Positions 23,304-32,655 of a stretch of 64,000 nt of DNA are shown here, piece by piece (the first letter of the stretch is position 1; every line of letters starts with the position of its first letter). Origin of the DNA: Meandrina meandrites (Eukaryota; Cnidaria; Anthozoa; Scleractinia; Meandrinidae). The position numbers and the translations under genes were made by a program. The DNA lies in contig OY855904.1 of NCBI GenBank assembly GCA_963693305.1, positions 41,021,804 through 41,085,803 of the forward strand. Reading direction: 5' to 3'. The notes beneath the pieces are model-generated. The model did no database searches. It saw only the letters and a program-made list of their open reading frames with translations, and was not told where the DNA came from.

Positions 23304-26300
23304 ATGGCTGAAGGACTCAAGAAACAAAGGAAAATCCGCGGAGGTCATCGAGCACATGTCAAGAAACTCCTCACGCAAGTCGAAGATTCAATCTCCAATT
23401 TCGAGCCGTCGTTACAGGATCAACTTTCTCAACAGAAGATTTTACTCAGGGAAAAGCTCGACACCTTGAAAAACCTCGATAACAAGATTTTGGAACTCAT
23501 AGATGATGAAGACGGCGATGATGCTATTGTAAACGAAGTCACCGAAGCGAGCGAAATCACAGATGAAATCACGTGGGCGATGGTTCACATCGACTCGACA
23601 CTTAAATCTTTGCAGATCAATTCCCCGCCGATTTCAACCTCAAGCGCTTTAACTGGAAGTCCTCACTCTGGAATACTCTCAAATGGAGCAACAGCAGCTT
23701 CGAATGCTGAAGTTCACGCCAAACTACCAAAATTACAAATGAAAAAGTTCAATGGTCGACCGACGGAGTGGCAGGCGTTCATTGATTGTTTTGACAGCGC
23801 TATTCACTCAAACCCGAAACTCGGCGACATCGACAAAATGAACTATTTGAGGTCTCTTGTGGAAGGTCCAGCCGCATCGGCAATTAAAGGGTTATCATCA
23901 ACATCGGAAAATTATCAGTCGGCAAGAGAAATCTTGGAGCAAAGGTATGGAAACAAACAGTTAATCATTAGCTCTCATATGGATAATTTACTCAAGTTGC
24001 CAGTGGTTAGCTCGGTCAGTGATGTTAAGGGGATCAGACAATTGTATGACAAAACAGAAATCCACATCAGAGGCTTGCAAGCTTTGGGGGTAAATGCTCA
24101 GCAATACGGTAGCCTACTCGTCCCAGTTCTACTAAGTAAAGTCCCCCAAGAACTAAAATTAATAATTAGTAGAACGTTTGACACTGGGGATTGGAGCCTT
24201 GATGAATTGTTGAAGGTATTCAAAACTGAAGTTGAAGCCAGAGAAAGGTGCAATTCGATGGCAACAACCCCATCTGCAACTCCAGAGAGAAAGCACCCGC
24301 CCAAGCTCCCTCCAATCACTGCAGATACTTTGTTGACCGCTGAAGGTCAGAGAATTACGTGTACATTCTGTAAGAAGGGCCATAGATCAATAGACTGTGT
24401 TGTTGTTGCAAACGTCAGTGAAAGAAAGGAAATACTCGAGAAACAGGGACGGTGTTTCATCTGTCTTAAACGTTCACACATAGCCAAGGATTGTGATTCC
24501 AAACGAGGCTGCTTACATTGTGGTCAGCGACACCACCCAAGCGTGTGTATGGCCAGTCGCACACCAGTATCGGACAACTCTGTTGCGAGTGAAACTCAGC
24601 CGCCGACACAAGGAAGTGAACGACCAAGTGCAGCCATCAGCATGTATGTTGACAGCAAGACATCAATTTTGTTGCAAACTTGCATTGCCTTAGCTTCAAA
24701 TCCCAACCCAGCACATTCCCAAGTAAAACGTCAAGTAAGACTCATCCTCGACAGTGGAAGTCAGAAGACTTACATCACTCGCCAACTTAAGGATACTCTG
24801 GGCCTGGAACCAGTAACAAGAGAGAAATTGTGCATCAAGACATTTGGATCGGATTACAACAACCTGAAAACTGTTGATGTTGTGAACTTGTGCCTGCAGA
24901 ATGTTAACAATGACACCACTGTAAGCATCGCAGCACATGTTGTACCAATGATTTGTTCACCACTGAATTATCAAGCAGTTCAATTCGCAAGGGAAAACCA
25001 CACCCACTTGAAGGACATCACTTTGTCAGAATGCATTTCGGAAGAGAACCGACCAGTAGACATTCTCATTGGAGCGGATCAGTATTGGAACATTGCAAAT
25101 GGAGAGGTGAAAAGGGGTGCGAGTGGGCCTGTTGCCATGAACACAAAGTTTGGTTGGACATTATCTGGTCCCGTGGAGAATGCCCCTCGATCAGACACCC
25201 ACTCGGTTAATTTGGCAGCAACGCATGTACTCCGGATTGACACTCACAGAGATGAGACTGATGTGCAGGATATGGAGCTTAATGAGAAACTCCGCACCTT
25301 CTGGGAATTGGAATCAATCGGAATCAGACAGGAAGAAAACTCTGTTCTAGAAACATTCAATGAGACAATCACTTTCAAGAATCAGAGATATGAAGTAGGC
25401 CTCCCTTGGAAAGAGGCTCATGACCCTCTGCCTGACAATCGCGGTCTGAGTCAGAGAAGATTACTGTCCTTGTTGAAGCGACTCAAACTCAAACCGGAAC
25501 AACTCGAAGAGTATGATCGTGTGATTAAGGATCAGCTTAACCGAGGAATCATTGAAAGAGTCACTCCGTCGGAGAATACCCAGTATTGTCATCAGATACA
25601 TTACCTCCCTCATCACTGTGTCGTAAGAGAGGACAAGGTGACGACCAAACTTCGCGTTGTGTACAATGCATCAGCAAGAGAAGATGGACCAGCATTAAAT
25701 GATTGCCTTCATACAGGACCATCATTAACTCCTGACATTCTTGACATTCTCATAAGATTCAGAATCCAGCCAATTGCACTTGTTGCTGACATAGAGAAGG
25801 CCTTCCTTAGGATAGCTGTCAAGGAGGAGGACAGAGACGTCCTGCGTTTCCTGTGGGTGGATGATGTGAATTCAGCAGAGCCTAACATTGTGGAGTACAG
25901 ATTTGCACGAGTCGTGTTTGGAGTCACCTCAAGCCCCTTTCTGTTGAATGCAACTCTGCGCAACCACATCATCAGTTATGAAAAGAAAGATCCTGAATTC
26001 GTCAATCAGATGCTTCGCTCATTGTATGTAGATGATCTGAGTTTAAGCCTTGCAGATGTGGACCAGGCATACCAACTTTACCTCAAGTCAAGAGAGAGAA
26101 TGTCTCACGGAGGATTTAACTTGCGAAAATGGCTGACTAACTCAAGGCCCCTCATGGAGAAGATCAAGGAAATGGAATCTCGGAAGGAAGTCAGTATCCG
26201 GACGGAGAAGGGAAATCAGCTCATTGAAGATGATGAGACATTCAATAGAGTCATGGTTGGTGGTCTTGAAGAGAGGGATGTCAACACTGAACAGAAGGTT

Positions 26301-26687
26301 CTAGGAACTAATTGGAACTATTTCAATGATGAGTTTTTGTTCAAGTTTCAAACACATGTGGAAACTGCACGAGGTCTGATCCCCACGAAACGCAATGTAC
26401 TCAGAGTGATAGCAAGTTTTTTCGACCCGATGGGTTTGATCTCGCCAATCATTGTACAAATGAAGATTCTTCTACAAGACCTCTGCAAGGCAAACTATCA
26501 TTGGGATGCGGAACTTGACTCAGAACTGAAAGCCCGATGGATGAGGTTGATATCAGAACTGGAACAGGTGAATGTTATTCAGATTCCCAGATGTGTTACT
26601 TCAGAACATGGTACTGAGGAACTTGCATTTGAGCTGGAGGGCTTTGGCGACGCCTCAACCTCAGCCTATGCAGCAGTGATCTACTAG
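23304..26687 (+). pseudogene. BEL/Pao gag-pol, N-terminal part (Gag, protease, RT, start of RNase H)
   Basis: I prefer the ATG at 23304 to the in-frame ATG at 23241, which lies inside the LTR. Codon numbers run from 23304. The product starts with a Gag-like helical region. Zinc-knuckle CxxC motifs of the type seen in BEL elements start near codon 352. An aspartic protease motif (LILDSGSQKTYI) lies near codon 480, and a reverse transcriptase has its YVDD box near codon 907. The open frame ends in the early RNase H region, just after the FGDAS motif, at an in-frame TAG (26685-26687). The same frame continues as recognisable RNase H beyond it, so the stop is a disabling mutation rather than a natural end. 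In intact BEL elements this polyprotein supplies reverse transcription and integration. Confidence 0.9.
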
Positions 26688-27485
26688 GTAATAAGGTCCC
26701 CAAACAGAACCCAGGTGCAGTTGATTGCCTCAAAAACTCGTGTTGCCCCCTTGAAGCAGCAGACCATTCCGAGGTTGGAACTTTTGGCTGCATTGATCCT
26801 AGCAAGGCTGGCTACCCAGATCAAGACAACACTAGAACAGTGCCTCGTTGTCAGTCGTATCCGCTGCTGGACAGACTCAAAGAATGTCCTGTATTGGATC
26901 AAAGGGAAGAATAAAGAATGGAAGCAGTTTGTTAACCACAGAGTTGCAGAAATCAGACAGCTCTTGCCAACAGATGTATGGGCTCATGTTCCAGGCGTGG
27001 AGAATCCAGCAGATTTAGCATCAAGAGGAGTAAATCCCTTATCGCTGGTAAACAACACTCTTTGGTGGACTGGACCAACATGGATCTCTCATCAAGAAGA
27101 AGCAGAGCAAAAGGGAAGATGATTTAGAAATGACTCAACCACCACCAGAGTGCTTGAAGGAAATGAAGGTGCAAGCAGTGCAAGACCTAAAAGAATCAAG
27201 TGTTCTCCTCGTGAAAAACACACCAGAAGTGGGCATAGCACATGTCATGAACTGTGAAGACTTCAGTGATTTTAGCAAACTGTGTAGAGTAACTGCGTAT
27301 GTCATACGCTTTGTGAACAACATCAAGGCGCGATCCTCAAGGCCTGTTAGTCCTTTGAGTTCTGGAAGTCTGACCAGTGAAGAAGTGTTGTTCTGTGAAT
27401 CAATGTGGATAAAGGAGTCTCAGAAGTCTTTACCACTGAACCGAAATTTCAAACAGCAGTGTGCTCAGCTGGGTGTAATTACGGA
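26688..27485 (+). pseudogene. BEL/Pao pol, RNase H to start of integrase, frameshifted
   Basis: Continues the gag-pol frame after the TAG stop. The RNase H acidic positions are visible in PRLELLAA and CWTDSKN, followed by the GVENPADLASRG motif typical of BEL pol. A one-base indel near 27110 moves the rest into the next frame: the first frame stops at 27120-27122 and the next is open through 27130-27480. The sequence then runs into the Polinton-type insertion at 27486. Without the insertion and one TSD copy, the reading frame would run straight into the integrase segment at 42163. The insertion is therefore a separate, later lesion. Confidence 0.9.
27481..27485. other. Target-site duplication (left) of the Polinton-type element
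   Basis: ACGGA, repeated at 42163-42167 on the other side. Five bases can be shown; Polintons usually give six. Confidence 0.85.
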
Positions 27486-27694
27486 AGTAGGTATGTTTTG
27501 CCGGTATTGGCTCATTCTCCCAATTTCCTCGAATTCATCGAGGATTTTCTCGGAAAACATACTTTTGACACACTCGAGGATTTTCTCGATTTATCTCCAT
27601 TGATTTTTCATGAGTATCATCCTCTCAAATATTTATGAGAAAATGAAATATTAGCTTAAAAAGAATAAATTGAATACTAAATGGATTCTAACAA
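27486..27694. repeat. Left terminal inverted repeat (209 bp)
   Basis: Matches the inverse of 41957-42162 throughout, apart from an extra ATC at about 27536. The repeat reaches 14 bp into the first gene, including its ATG (27681). Inside are two direct copies of TCGAGGATTTTCTCG. An AT-rich tract before the ATG (TTAGCTTAAAAAG) could act as the core promoter. Confidence 0.95.
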
Positions 27695-27875
27695 GCGAGA
27701 TGTTAATGACCTGAGTGAAGAATTAAAGAAACGAGGGTTTAAACAACCCTCATCAAACAAAATTATCACAGTTGACGAATATATGCAGATCTTAAACCAC
27801 AACTATAATGTAATTATGAAAGAGATTCATAATTACACCACAACTCCTCAACCAGGCTCTAAAAAAATGAGTTAA
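27681..27875 (+). CDS. Small left-end protein, unknown (64 aa)
   Basis: The first four residues (MDSN) and the upstream region lie in the TIR and are shared with PolB at the other end. The rest is unrelated to PolB. It is a hydrophilic, mostly helical-looking polypeptide with a Lys/Glu-rich first half and no membrane segment or zinc motif. The position suggests expression from the TIR promoter together with, or at the same time as, PolB. A small replication or regulatory factor is possible, but nothing in the sequence proves it. Confidence 0.6.
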   Translation: MDSNKRDVNDLSEELKKRGFKQPSSNKIITVDEYMQILNHNYNVIMKEIHNYTTTPQPGSKKMS

Positions 27876-27885
27876 ACAAAAATAC

Positions 27886-27898
27886 TTTTATAAATATA
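27886..27898 (+). promoter_or_regulatory. TATA-like box
   Basis: TTTTATAAATATA ends about 5 bp before the ATG at 27903. Composition fits a TATA-like element, but the spacing is very short, so it may only be AT-rich leader. Confidence 0.35.
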
Positions 27899-27902
27899 AT
27901 CA

Positions 27903-28403
27903 ATGGAAAAGCAAACAGTAAAAGAGTTGAAGGCCCTTGCAAAAGAGCGTGGCATCAAAGGTTATTACAGATTGCGTAAAGCGGAGTTAATTAAGGTGTT
28001 AAGTACCGATGAGAGTGAAATTTATTACTCAGCGAATGAACAGACTGTACCGGAGGTCGATATCCCGATTCCCGCACCAAAGAAAAAATGCTCACATGAT
28101 AGAGTGAGATACCAATGTAAAGAGTGTAAAGGTCTTGGAATCTGTGAACACAACCGACGTAAATCAAGTTGTAAAGACTGTAAAGGTAGTGAAATCTGTG
28201 AGCATAACCGAATGAGATACCAATGTAAAGACTGTAAAGGAAAAGGTATATGTCCTCATGGTAAACAAAAATCTTTCTGTAAAGATTGTGGAGGGTCACA
28301 GATCTGTTATCATGGTAAAAAAAAATTTTTCTGTAAAGAGTGCGGAGGAAAAGGTATCTGTCAACACGGTAGACATAAGTATCATTGTAAAGAATGCAAG
28401 TGA
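27903..28403 (+). CDS. SAP-like domain plus tandem Cys/His zinc-repeat protein
   Basis: 166 aa. Residues 1-37 resemble a SAP/Rho-N type helix-extended-loop-helix (TVKELKALAKERGIKGYYRL then a Lys/Glu helix), a fold that binds nucleic acid. From about residue 63 to the end there are five to six tandem repeats of the pattern C-x-H ... C-x2-C-x4-6-I-C-x-H with Lys/Arg in between, which should bind zinc. A DNA- or RNA-binding role in genome handling or transcription is plausible; the exact role is unknown. The linker carries PEVDIPI, close to PEVNIPI in the PolB N-terminus. The gene converges with the 540-aa gene, with 57 bp between their stops. Confidence 0.75.
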   Translation: MEKQTVKELKALAKERGIKGYYRLRKAELIKVLSTDESEIYYSANEQTVPEVDIPIPAPKKKCSHDRVRYQCKECKGLGICEHNRRKSSCKDCKGSEICEHNRMRYQCKDCKGKGICPHGKQKSFCKDCGGSQICYHGKKKFFCKECGGKGICQHGRHKYHCKECK

Positions 28404-28460
28404 ACCCTACTTTATTTTTCATAACTCAACCCAAGTTATGAAAAATTCTCATCCCAAACT

Positions 28461-30083
28461 TTATCGAAACATAAACCAAGCTAATCCGCCGACGACAATA
28501 GTAATCACCGCAAGATTAATCTCATGTTTAGTTGACTCAGGTTTATCAGGTTTAGGTTTAGTCAACGGAGTCTCATCCTTCACCTCCTCAGCCTTCTTAA
28601 CATCAACCCTCTTCTTCACAACCGAAGTGTGAGGTAACGAAACCTTACTCTCTCCGAGGTTATGTCTTACTCCGACAGGCACAGTCTTCAAATTAACATC
28701 TGTATTCACACCCAATTTCATGGACGGTTCAACACGTTTCAGTCTATTGTTATAACCGATCGTGCTCTCTGTACTGTTCACCATTCTCGACGGCATCAAC
28801 CACGTACCGGGAGAGACGGCCAAATCCAACTTAACTTTCGCCTCCTGTACAGCGAGTTGAAATCTCTGTACACTCTTACTTATGTCCGGTTGTTTAATCG
28901 CATCCTCCAATAACACGAGAAACTCTTGTCGAACCTCCTGCGCACTTCCTGTGTTTCCGAGAATTCCGCTTCTGACGTTCACCTGCGCACCCAATACGCA
29001 GTAGACTAAAGCTTCGATCGATTGATTTAATCTCGCCTGGCCGGCGTTCGTCAATCCGTTAGATACCCTCGTGAGAAAGTACTCATAACCATTATCTATA
29101 TCATTCAATATGTACTGCAGAAGATTACCTTTCGATCCCTCTCCTCCCTCTTCGCTGAATTTAAAAAATCCGGGATAGGAAGAATTAGCCTTAGACGGAC
29201 CGACCCAAGAGACCCAAATGTACACAGATCCTAAACCGTGATTCTCTCCTTTATGACATCGAAAGTCACTATCGGTCGGAACATTAAACTCTTTGCAGAT
29301 TCTCTTATAAGAAGGAATGTCGTATCTGTTATCCTTTTCATTAAAGGGTGGATCACCAGGCAGAGCGATCGAACTCTGTATTCCCCCCATCTGAAATAGG
29401 ATTCTCCTGATCGTAAAGTAGACGTGAAACCAGAGAATAGCTCGTATCTGCGGCGGAAGTTTGAGTTCATGGTCAGTCGCATCCATTCCACCGATCTTCT
29501 TCTCTAATAATGAACGCAGGCTCACCCCGCAACCTGTCGTTGCACACCAGACAGCGAAGTTAAGCTGCTGTGGCCAATACCGCATATTAGGTCTGTTCAA
29601 CCACTCATGCGACTCTTTTGAAGAGGTGTGTTTAATCACCGTATTCGTAAATATATCTCTGACAGGTACGGAGAAAGAGTCTGTAGGCGTAGCGAAGATC
29701 TGAAGTTTACTTAACTTCTCTCTCAAGTTGAGACCTCTCAGCGGTCGACTCTCACCGAAATCGACCGCAGGAATCGGTAAAGAGGGATGAGGATTCAGTG
29801 TCAACTCCAAAGGAAAATCCACGGGAAGACCCAACGCTTTTTTCATCTCGTCGGGAAAGTACATAGTATACTGCAATCTTTTCTTATCGAAGACTTCATA
29901 CTCTGAACCGTCCCTTCCGACGAATTTGACATGCTCTTCTTTATTCTCTCTATCGTATCTTTCAAATACTCGTCGGAATTTAGACAGGATGGCATGGGGA
30001 TACCGTTCGAGAAATCTGTTCCACAGAGATTCGGGTTCGGGTTTATCATCTTTCTTATCATCATCATCTTTCTCATTACTCAT
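28461..30083 (-). CDS. Large conserved-looking element protein with C-terminal membrane anchor (540 aa)
   Basis: Starts with an acidic/Lys-rich tail and ends with a single hydrophobic segment (about 522-538) that would anchor it in a membrane. The middle (about 60-440) is a folded, aromatic-rich region without a motif I can name. After capsid protein and PolB it is the largest product, and it ends the leftward structural block, so a virion role (for example a second large structural protein) is plausible. I recall similar proteins in cnidarian Polinton-like loci but cannot verify this here. Residues 440-520 are Lys/Pro-rich and probably disordered. Confidence 0.7.
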   Translation of the reverse strand: MSNEKDDDDKKDDKPEPESLWNRFLERYPHAILSKFRRVFERYDRENKEEHVKFVGRDGSEYEVFDKKRLQYTMYFPDEMKKALGLPVDFPLELTLNPHPSLPIPAVDFGESRPLRGLNLREKLSKLQIFATPTDSFSVPVRDIFTNTVIKHTSSKESHEWLNRPNMRYWPQQLNFAVWCATTGCGVSLRSLLEKKIGGMDATDHELKLPPQIRAILWFHVYFTIRRILFQMGGIQSSIALPGDPPFNEKDNRYDIPSYKRICKEFNVPTDSDFRCHKGENHGLGSVYIWVSWVGPSKANSSYPGFFKFSEEGGEGSKGNLLQYILNDIDNGYEYFLTRVSNGLTNAGQARLNQSIEALVYCVLGAQVNVRSGILGNTGSAQEVRQEFLVLLEDAIKQPDISKSVQRFQLAVQEAKVKLDLAVSPGTWLMPSRMVNSTESTIGYNNRLKRVEPSMKLGVNTDVNLKTVPVGVRHNLGESKVSLPHTSVVKKRVDVKKAEEVKDETPLTKPKPDKPESTKHEINLAVITIVVGGLAWFMFR

Positions 30084-30180
30084 ATCTATTTATCAATAAT
30101 ATGTTTTTAAACGAAGTAAGGATTATAGGGAGGATCTCTAAATGACTCATCTCTCGACAAGACTATCAGACAGTTGCAGC

Positions 30181-30774
30181 TCACTCTGACTGGGCGAGTT
30201 TTTTTAATATCTCTGCACGAATCTCTTCCTCCATCTTTTTTACATCCACCTGAGGAAGCGTCGGTGTTTTGTTTTTTTCTCTTATAGATCTCTTCATATC
30301 ATAATACTTCTCATACTCGGATTTTATCAGAACAAACTCTTCATGGCTTATCTTATTGTCTGTCAACGATTTAGAGACGATGTCTTTTATAGTGTTTATC
30401 TTCGCTTGGCAGACAGAGACGGTCTTTTCATGCTTACTCACCTTATTAGATATCGCTTTTGCAAGACTCGCTGTCGCAACGCTAGTCAAGGCACAGACAC
30501 CTCCGACAACGCCTAATGCGACCGATACGGGAAGCCCGACTCCGGTAAGTCCCGTACCCAATCCTCCTCCGCAGAGAGCGACTGACAGAGTTCCGCTGCC
30601 TGTGGACAGATTTAACAGTGCGCTCCTTGCACGTTTATACTTTTTGTATATTTTTTCACAATCCTGCAGATCCTTCTCGAGAAGGGATAACCAATCTGCG
30701 CACTGTTTCAATCTGAAGTTTTCACCGGTGTATTCGTTTGGCAACTGAGGGTATATCTCTCTGTAACTCTCCAT
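30181..30774 (-). CDS. Gly-rich membrane protein with flanking helical arms (197 aa)
   Basis: Residues 20-52 and 104-197 are charged and helical. Residues 55-103 form a long Gly/Ala/Val/Thr-rich hydrophobic stretch, enough for two closely spaced membrane passes. The ATG directly abuts the TAA of the upstream 301-aa gene (TAAATG), so the two are tightly coupled. From memory, proteins of this design recur in cnidarian and mollusc Polinton-like loci. A virion-membrane or membrane-active role is inference. Confidence 0.7.
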   Translation of the reverse strand: MESYREIYPQLPNEYTGENFRLKQCADWLSLLEKDLQDCEKIYKKYKRARSALLNLSTGSGTLSVALCGGGLGTGLTGVGLPVSVALGVVGGVCALTSVATASLAKAISNKVSKHEKTVSVCQAKINTIKDIVSKSLTDNKISHEEFVLIKSEYEKYYDMKRSIREKNKTPTLPQVDVKKMEEEIRAEILKKLAQSE

Positions 30775-31680
30775 TTACTTTCTCTTTTGTTTATTTTTAA
30801 CCTGCTCAACGAAGTAGACAACGACGGCGACTATCAACAACCACGCATTCTTTGCAAGAAAACCGATCGCCTCGCCCGCTGTTTTAAATATAAAACTTGC
30901 GATCGCACCCACCATACCGGGAAGTATCTCTCCCAGTTTCTTTCCAATAGCTTTCAGACCGTTACCTACTCCTTTACCCAATCTAGACAGACCGCTCTTC
31001 AGATCAGTTACGATAACACCGATCACCGCGCCCACAGCGGAGAGAACAGCGAAGGCGGTGAAACCGTACTTTTTAAAGATGACCTTCACTCTATCTCTGA
31101 GTGGCATTCTCTCCTCTATCGCTTCGTTCTCCCTCTCCATATTCTCCCTCTCCTCTCTCTGCTGTTCGATGTCTCGAACGATGTTCTCTCTCTGACTGGG
31201 TCCGGCATCTTTAAGAGAGGATTCGAGCTCCTTCTCTTTCTCTATACTCCTTGTTATCCCTCTCTTATTGGTCTCAATCACCTTCTCCGCAGAGGGTCCT
31301 AAACTCTCTTTTATGGTCTTCGGTAATTTTTCATTAAGTTCACCATCCGGTTTAAAAAGAGGGTAACTCTTACCTCCCTTTCTTTTCATTCTCACGACCA
31401 CTCGATCATACTCATCGATATCAGATGTGAAAGAGGAGTTGGCAGGATTGACTTTCGGATACTTCTCTCGGATTCTTTCCCAAGCGTCATCTCTTCTCTC
31501 TTCTCTTCGTATAAGGGGAGTGTTCTCATCGATAAAAGAGGTCTCTTCATAATTGCGATTATCAAAACCTCTATCTCTTCTCGATGTGGAGGTCATAGGT
31601 ATCATCTCTCCATCATCATCGTCATCACCGGGGTCGACCGGTTCAAAAGGATTGTCAGTCTCTGTCGGGTCAACTTCCAT
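30775..31680 (-). CDS. Acidic/coiled-coil protein with amphipathic membrane-active C-terminus (301 aa)
   Basis: Residues 1-30 are Asp/Glu-rich. Residues 130-195 are a charged probable coiled coil. Residues 207-225 are a hydrophobic helix. A basic amphipathic segment rich in Gly/Lys/Leu follows (about 228-250), then two further hydrophobic helices (253-275 and 280-292). An amphipathic helix between membrane segments resembles membrane-lytic or membrane-remodelling capsid proteins, but no homology is claimed. The gene has a 12-bp-armed palindrome and an ATCTTTAAA box directly upstream. Confidence 0.7.
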   Translation of the reverse strand: MEVDPTETDNPFEPVDPGDDDDDGEMIPMTSTSRRDRGFDNRNYEETSFIDENTPLIRREERRDDAWERIREKYPKVNPANSSFTSDIDEYDRVVVRMKRKGGKSYPLFKPDGELNEKLPKTIKESLGPSAEKVIETNKRGITRSIEKEKELESSLKDAGPSQRENIVRDIEQQREERENMERENEAIEERMPLRDRVKVIFKKYGFTAFAVLSAVGAVIGVIVTDLKSGLSRLGKGVGNGLKAIGKKLGEILPGMVGAIASFIFKTAGEAIGFLAKNAWLLIVAVVVYFVEQVKNKQKRK

Positions 31681-31707
31681 GATTCTTTACTTGATAAGTA
31701 AAGAATC
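31681..31707. promoter_or_regulatory. Perfect 12-bp inverted repeat before the 301-aa gene
   Basis: GATTCTTTACTT, three bases, then AAGTAAAGAATC. It starts at the base next to the ATG and overlaps the first bases of the promoter-like ATCTTTAAA box. It could be an operator or a leader hairpin. Confidence 0.6.
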
Positions 31708-31713
31708 TTTAAA
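31705..31713 (-). promoter_or_regulatory. TTTAAAGAT box of the 301-aa gene
   Basis: ATCTTTAAA on the plus strand, 25-33 nt before the start codon. Confidence 0.5.
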
Positions 31714-31714
31714 C

Positions 31715-32125
31715 TTAAAATAATCTACTAGCAACGTAACCCAAAGCCAACATCCCTCCCCCGACGTAGACCATCTCACCCACTCTCTGATCATCACTCG
31801 GTCTGTAGTAATCAGATAATCGGGGTTCTTGAAGAGAGTAATCAGGATGTGTCTGAGAGTAGAGTTTAAAAGCCTCATCAGTGTTCGATAGATTCTGTGA
31901 AGCCTGATGCTCCTCATCTCTCTGCTGATTATACCAATCCAACAGTCTCTGTCTCTTCTCTTGGTAAGCTGCGTAATCTCTTTGATACTTCTCTAAGGCT
32001 TTATCGTGTCGAATTCTCTCCGTGTCCGTATTCGATCCGCTCAGATACTTTGCCAAATAAGATCCTCCGACGAACGCTGTGGCGTTCAACACCGCTCCTC
32101 CGATCATTAACGCAATCGTCGCCAT
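31715..32125 (-). CDS. Membrane protein with hydrophobic ends and helical middle (136 aa)
   Basis: Residues 3-24 are a Gly/Ala-rich hydrophobic segment, residues 35-80 a strongly charged helix (Arg/Asp/Gln-rich), and residues 117-136 a second hydrophobic segment at the C-terminus. I recall highly similar small proteins in coral and mollusc Polinton-like loci, so it is probably a conserved virion component; function not known. The stop lies 34 bp before the next gene's ATG. Confidence 0.7.
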   Translation of the reverse strand: MATIALMIGGAVLNATAFVGGSYLAKYLSGSNTDTERIRHDKALEKYQRDYAAYQEKRQRLLDWYNQQRDEEHQASQNLSNTDEAFKLYSQTHPDYSLQEPRLSDYYRPSDDQRVGEMVYVGGGMLALGYVASRLF

Positions 32126-32158
32126 TTATTATTAATAAATAGATAAACCTTTATCTTA

Positions 32159-32374
32159 TTAAGAGGGAAGAATTTTCTGTTTCTCCAAATAATCTTTCAA
32201 GTACATACTTCCTGACAGAACAGCGACCCATTTACCGTAGTTGACAATGCTGGATGATGGGTCGTTTATGAACGATTCTTTCATAGCCTTCTTCGCAATG
32301 TATCCGACCCCTGCTGAGAGGCCGATCAGAACGGATGCATCAGTGACGGTCTTCACAAGTTTATTCTCTGACAT
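32159..32374 (-). CDS. Stand-alone membrane-anchor paralogue (71 aa)
   Basis: Aligns along its whole length with the first ~63 residues of the 318-aa tail-fibre-like protein: the DASVLIG segment, then DPSSS, then KWVA(V/I)LSGS(M/I)YLKDY match closely. It carries two hydrophobic stretches and stops where the larger protein goes on into its fibre-like part. This is a duplicated anchor module without the extracellular or exposed portion. Confidence 0.75.
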   Translation of the reverse strand: MSENKLVKTVTDASVLIGLSAGVGYIAKKAMKESFINDPSSSIVNYGKWVAVLSGSMYLKDYLEKQKILPS

Positions 32375-32392
32375 TTTTAATTTTAGGAGATT

Positions 32393-32401
32393 ATCTTTAA
32401 A
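32393..32401 (-). promoter_or_regulatory. TTTAAAGAT box of the 71-aa gene
   Basis: ATCTTTAAA on the plus strand, about 19-27 nt before the ATG. Confidence 0.5.
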
Positions 32402-32407
32402 TAAATC

Positions 32408-32629
32408 TCACAAGAATGTGTCGTAATCATTTCCTTTACTCTTCTCCTCTTCAATTCTTTTCAACTCATCTTCTCTCCTTATGATCATTCGGTGATTATA
32501 CTCTCCGCAATCACACATTCCCCCTCCCTCAGGTATCTTATCTCCGCAGACGCAGTGTTCTTTCGGTGAACGAAACGTAAGATAAATACCGAAGGCAATG
32601 ATGGTCATTATTAAAACCTTACCCCACAT
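32408..32629 (-). CDS. Small membrane protein with Cys cluster (73 aa)
   Basis: An N-terminal hydrophobic helix (residues 5-19) is followed by a compact Cys/His cluster (H25, C26, C28, C39, C41, H46) that could hold one zinc ion, and by a charged C-terminal helix. It lies between the two anchor-module paralogues. Function unknown. Confidence 0.65.
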   Translation of the reverse strand: MWGKVLIMTIIAFGIYLTFRSPKEHCVCGDKIPEGGGMCDCGEYNHRMIIRREDELKRIEEEKSKGNDYDTFL

Positions 32630-32646
32630 TTTAAAGAGGGGAGTAA

Positions 32647-32655
32647 ATCTTTAAT
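32647..32655 (-). promoter_or_regulatory. ATTAAAGAT box of the 73-aa gene
   Basis: ATCTTTAAT on the plus strand, 18-26 nt before the ATG. It overlaps the stop codon of the upstream 318-aa gene. Confidence 0.45.
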
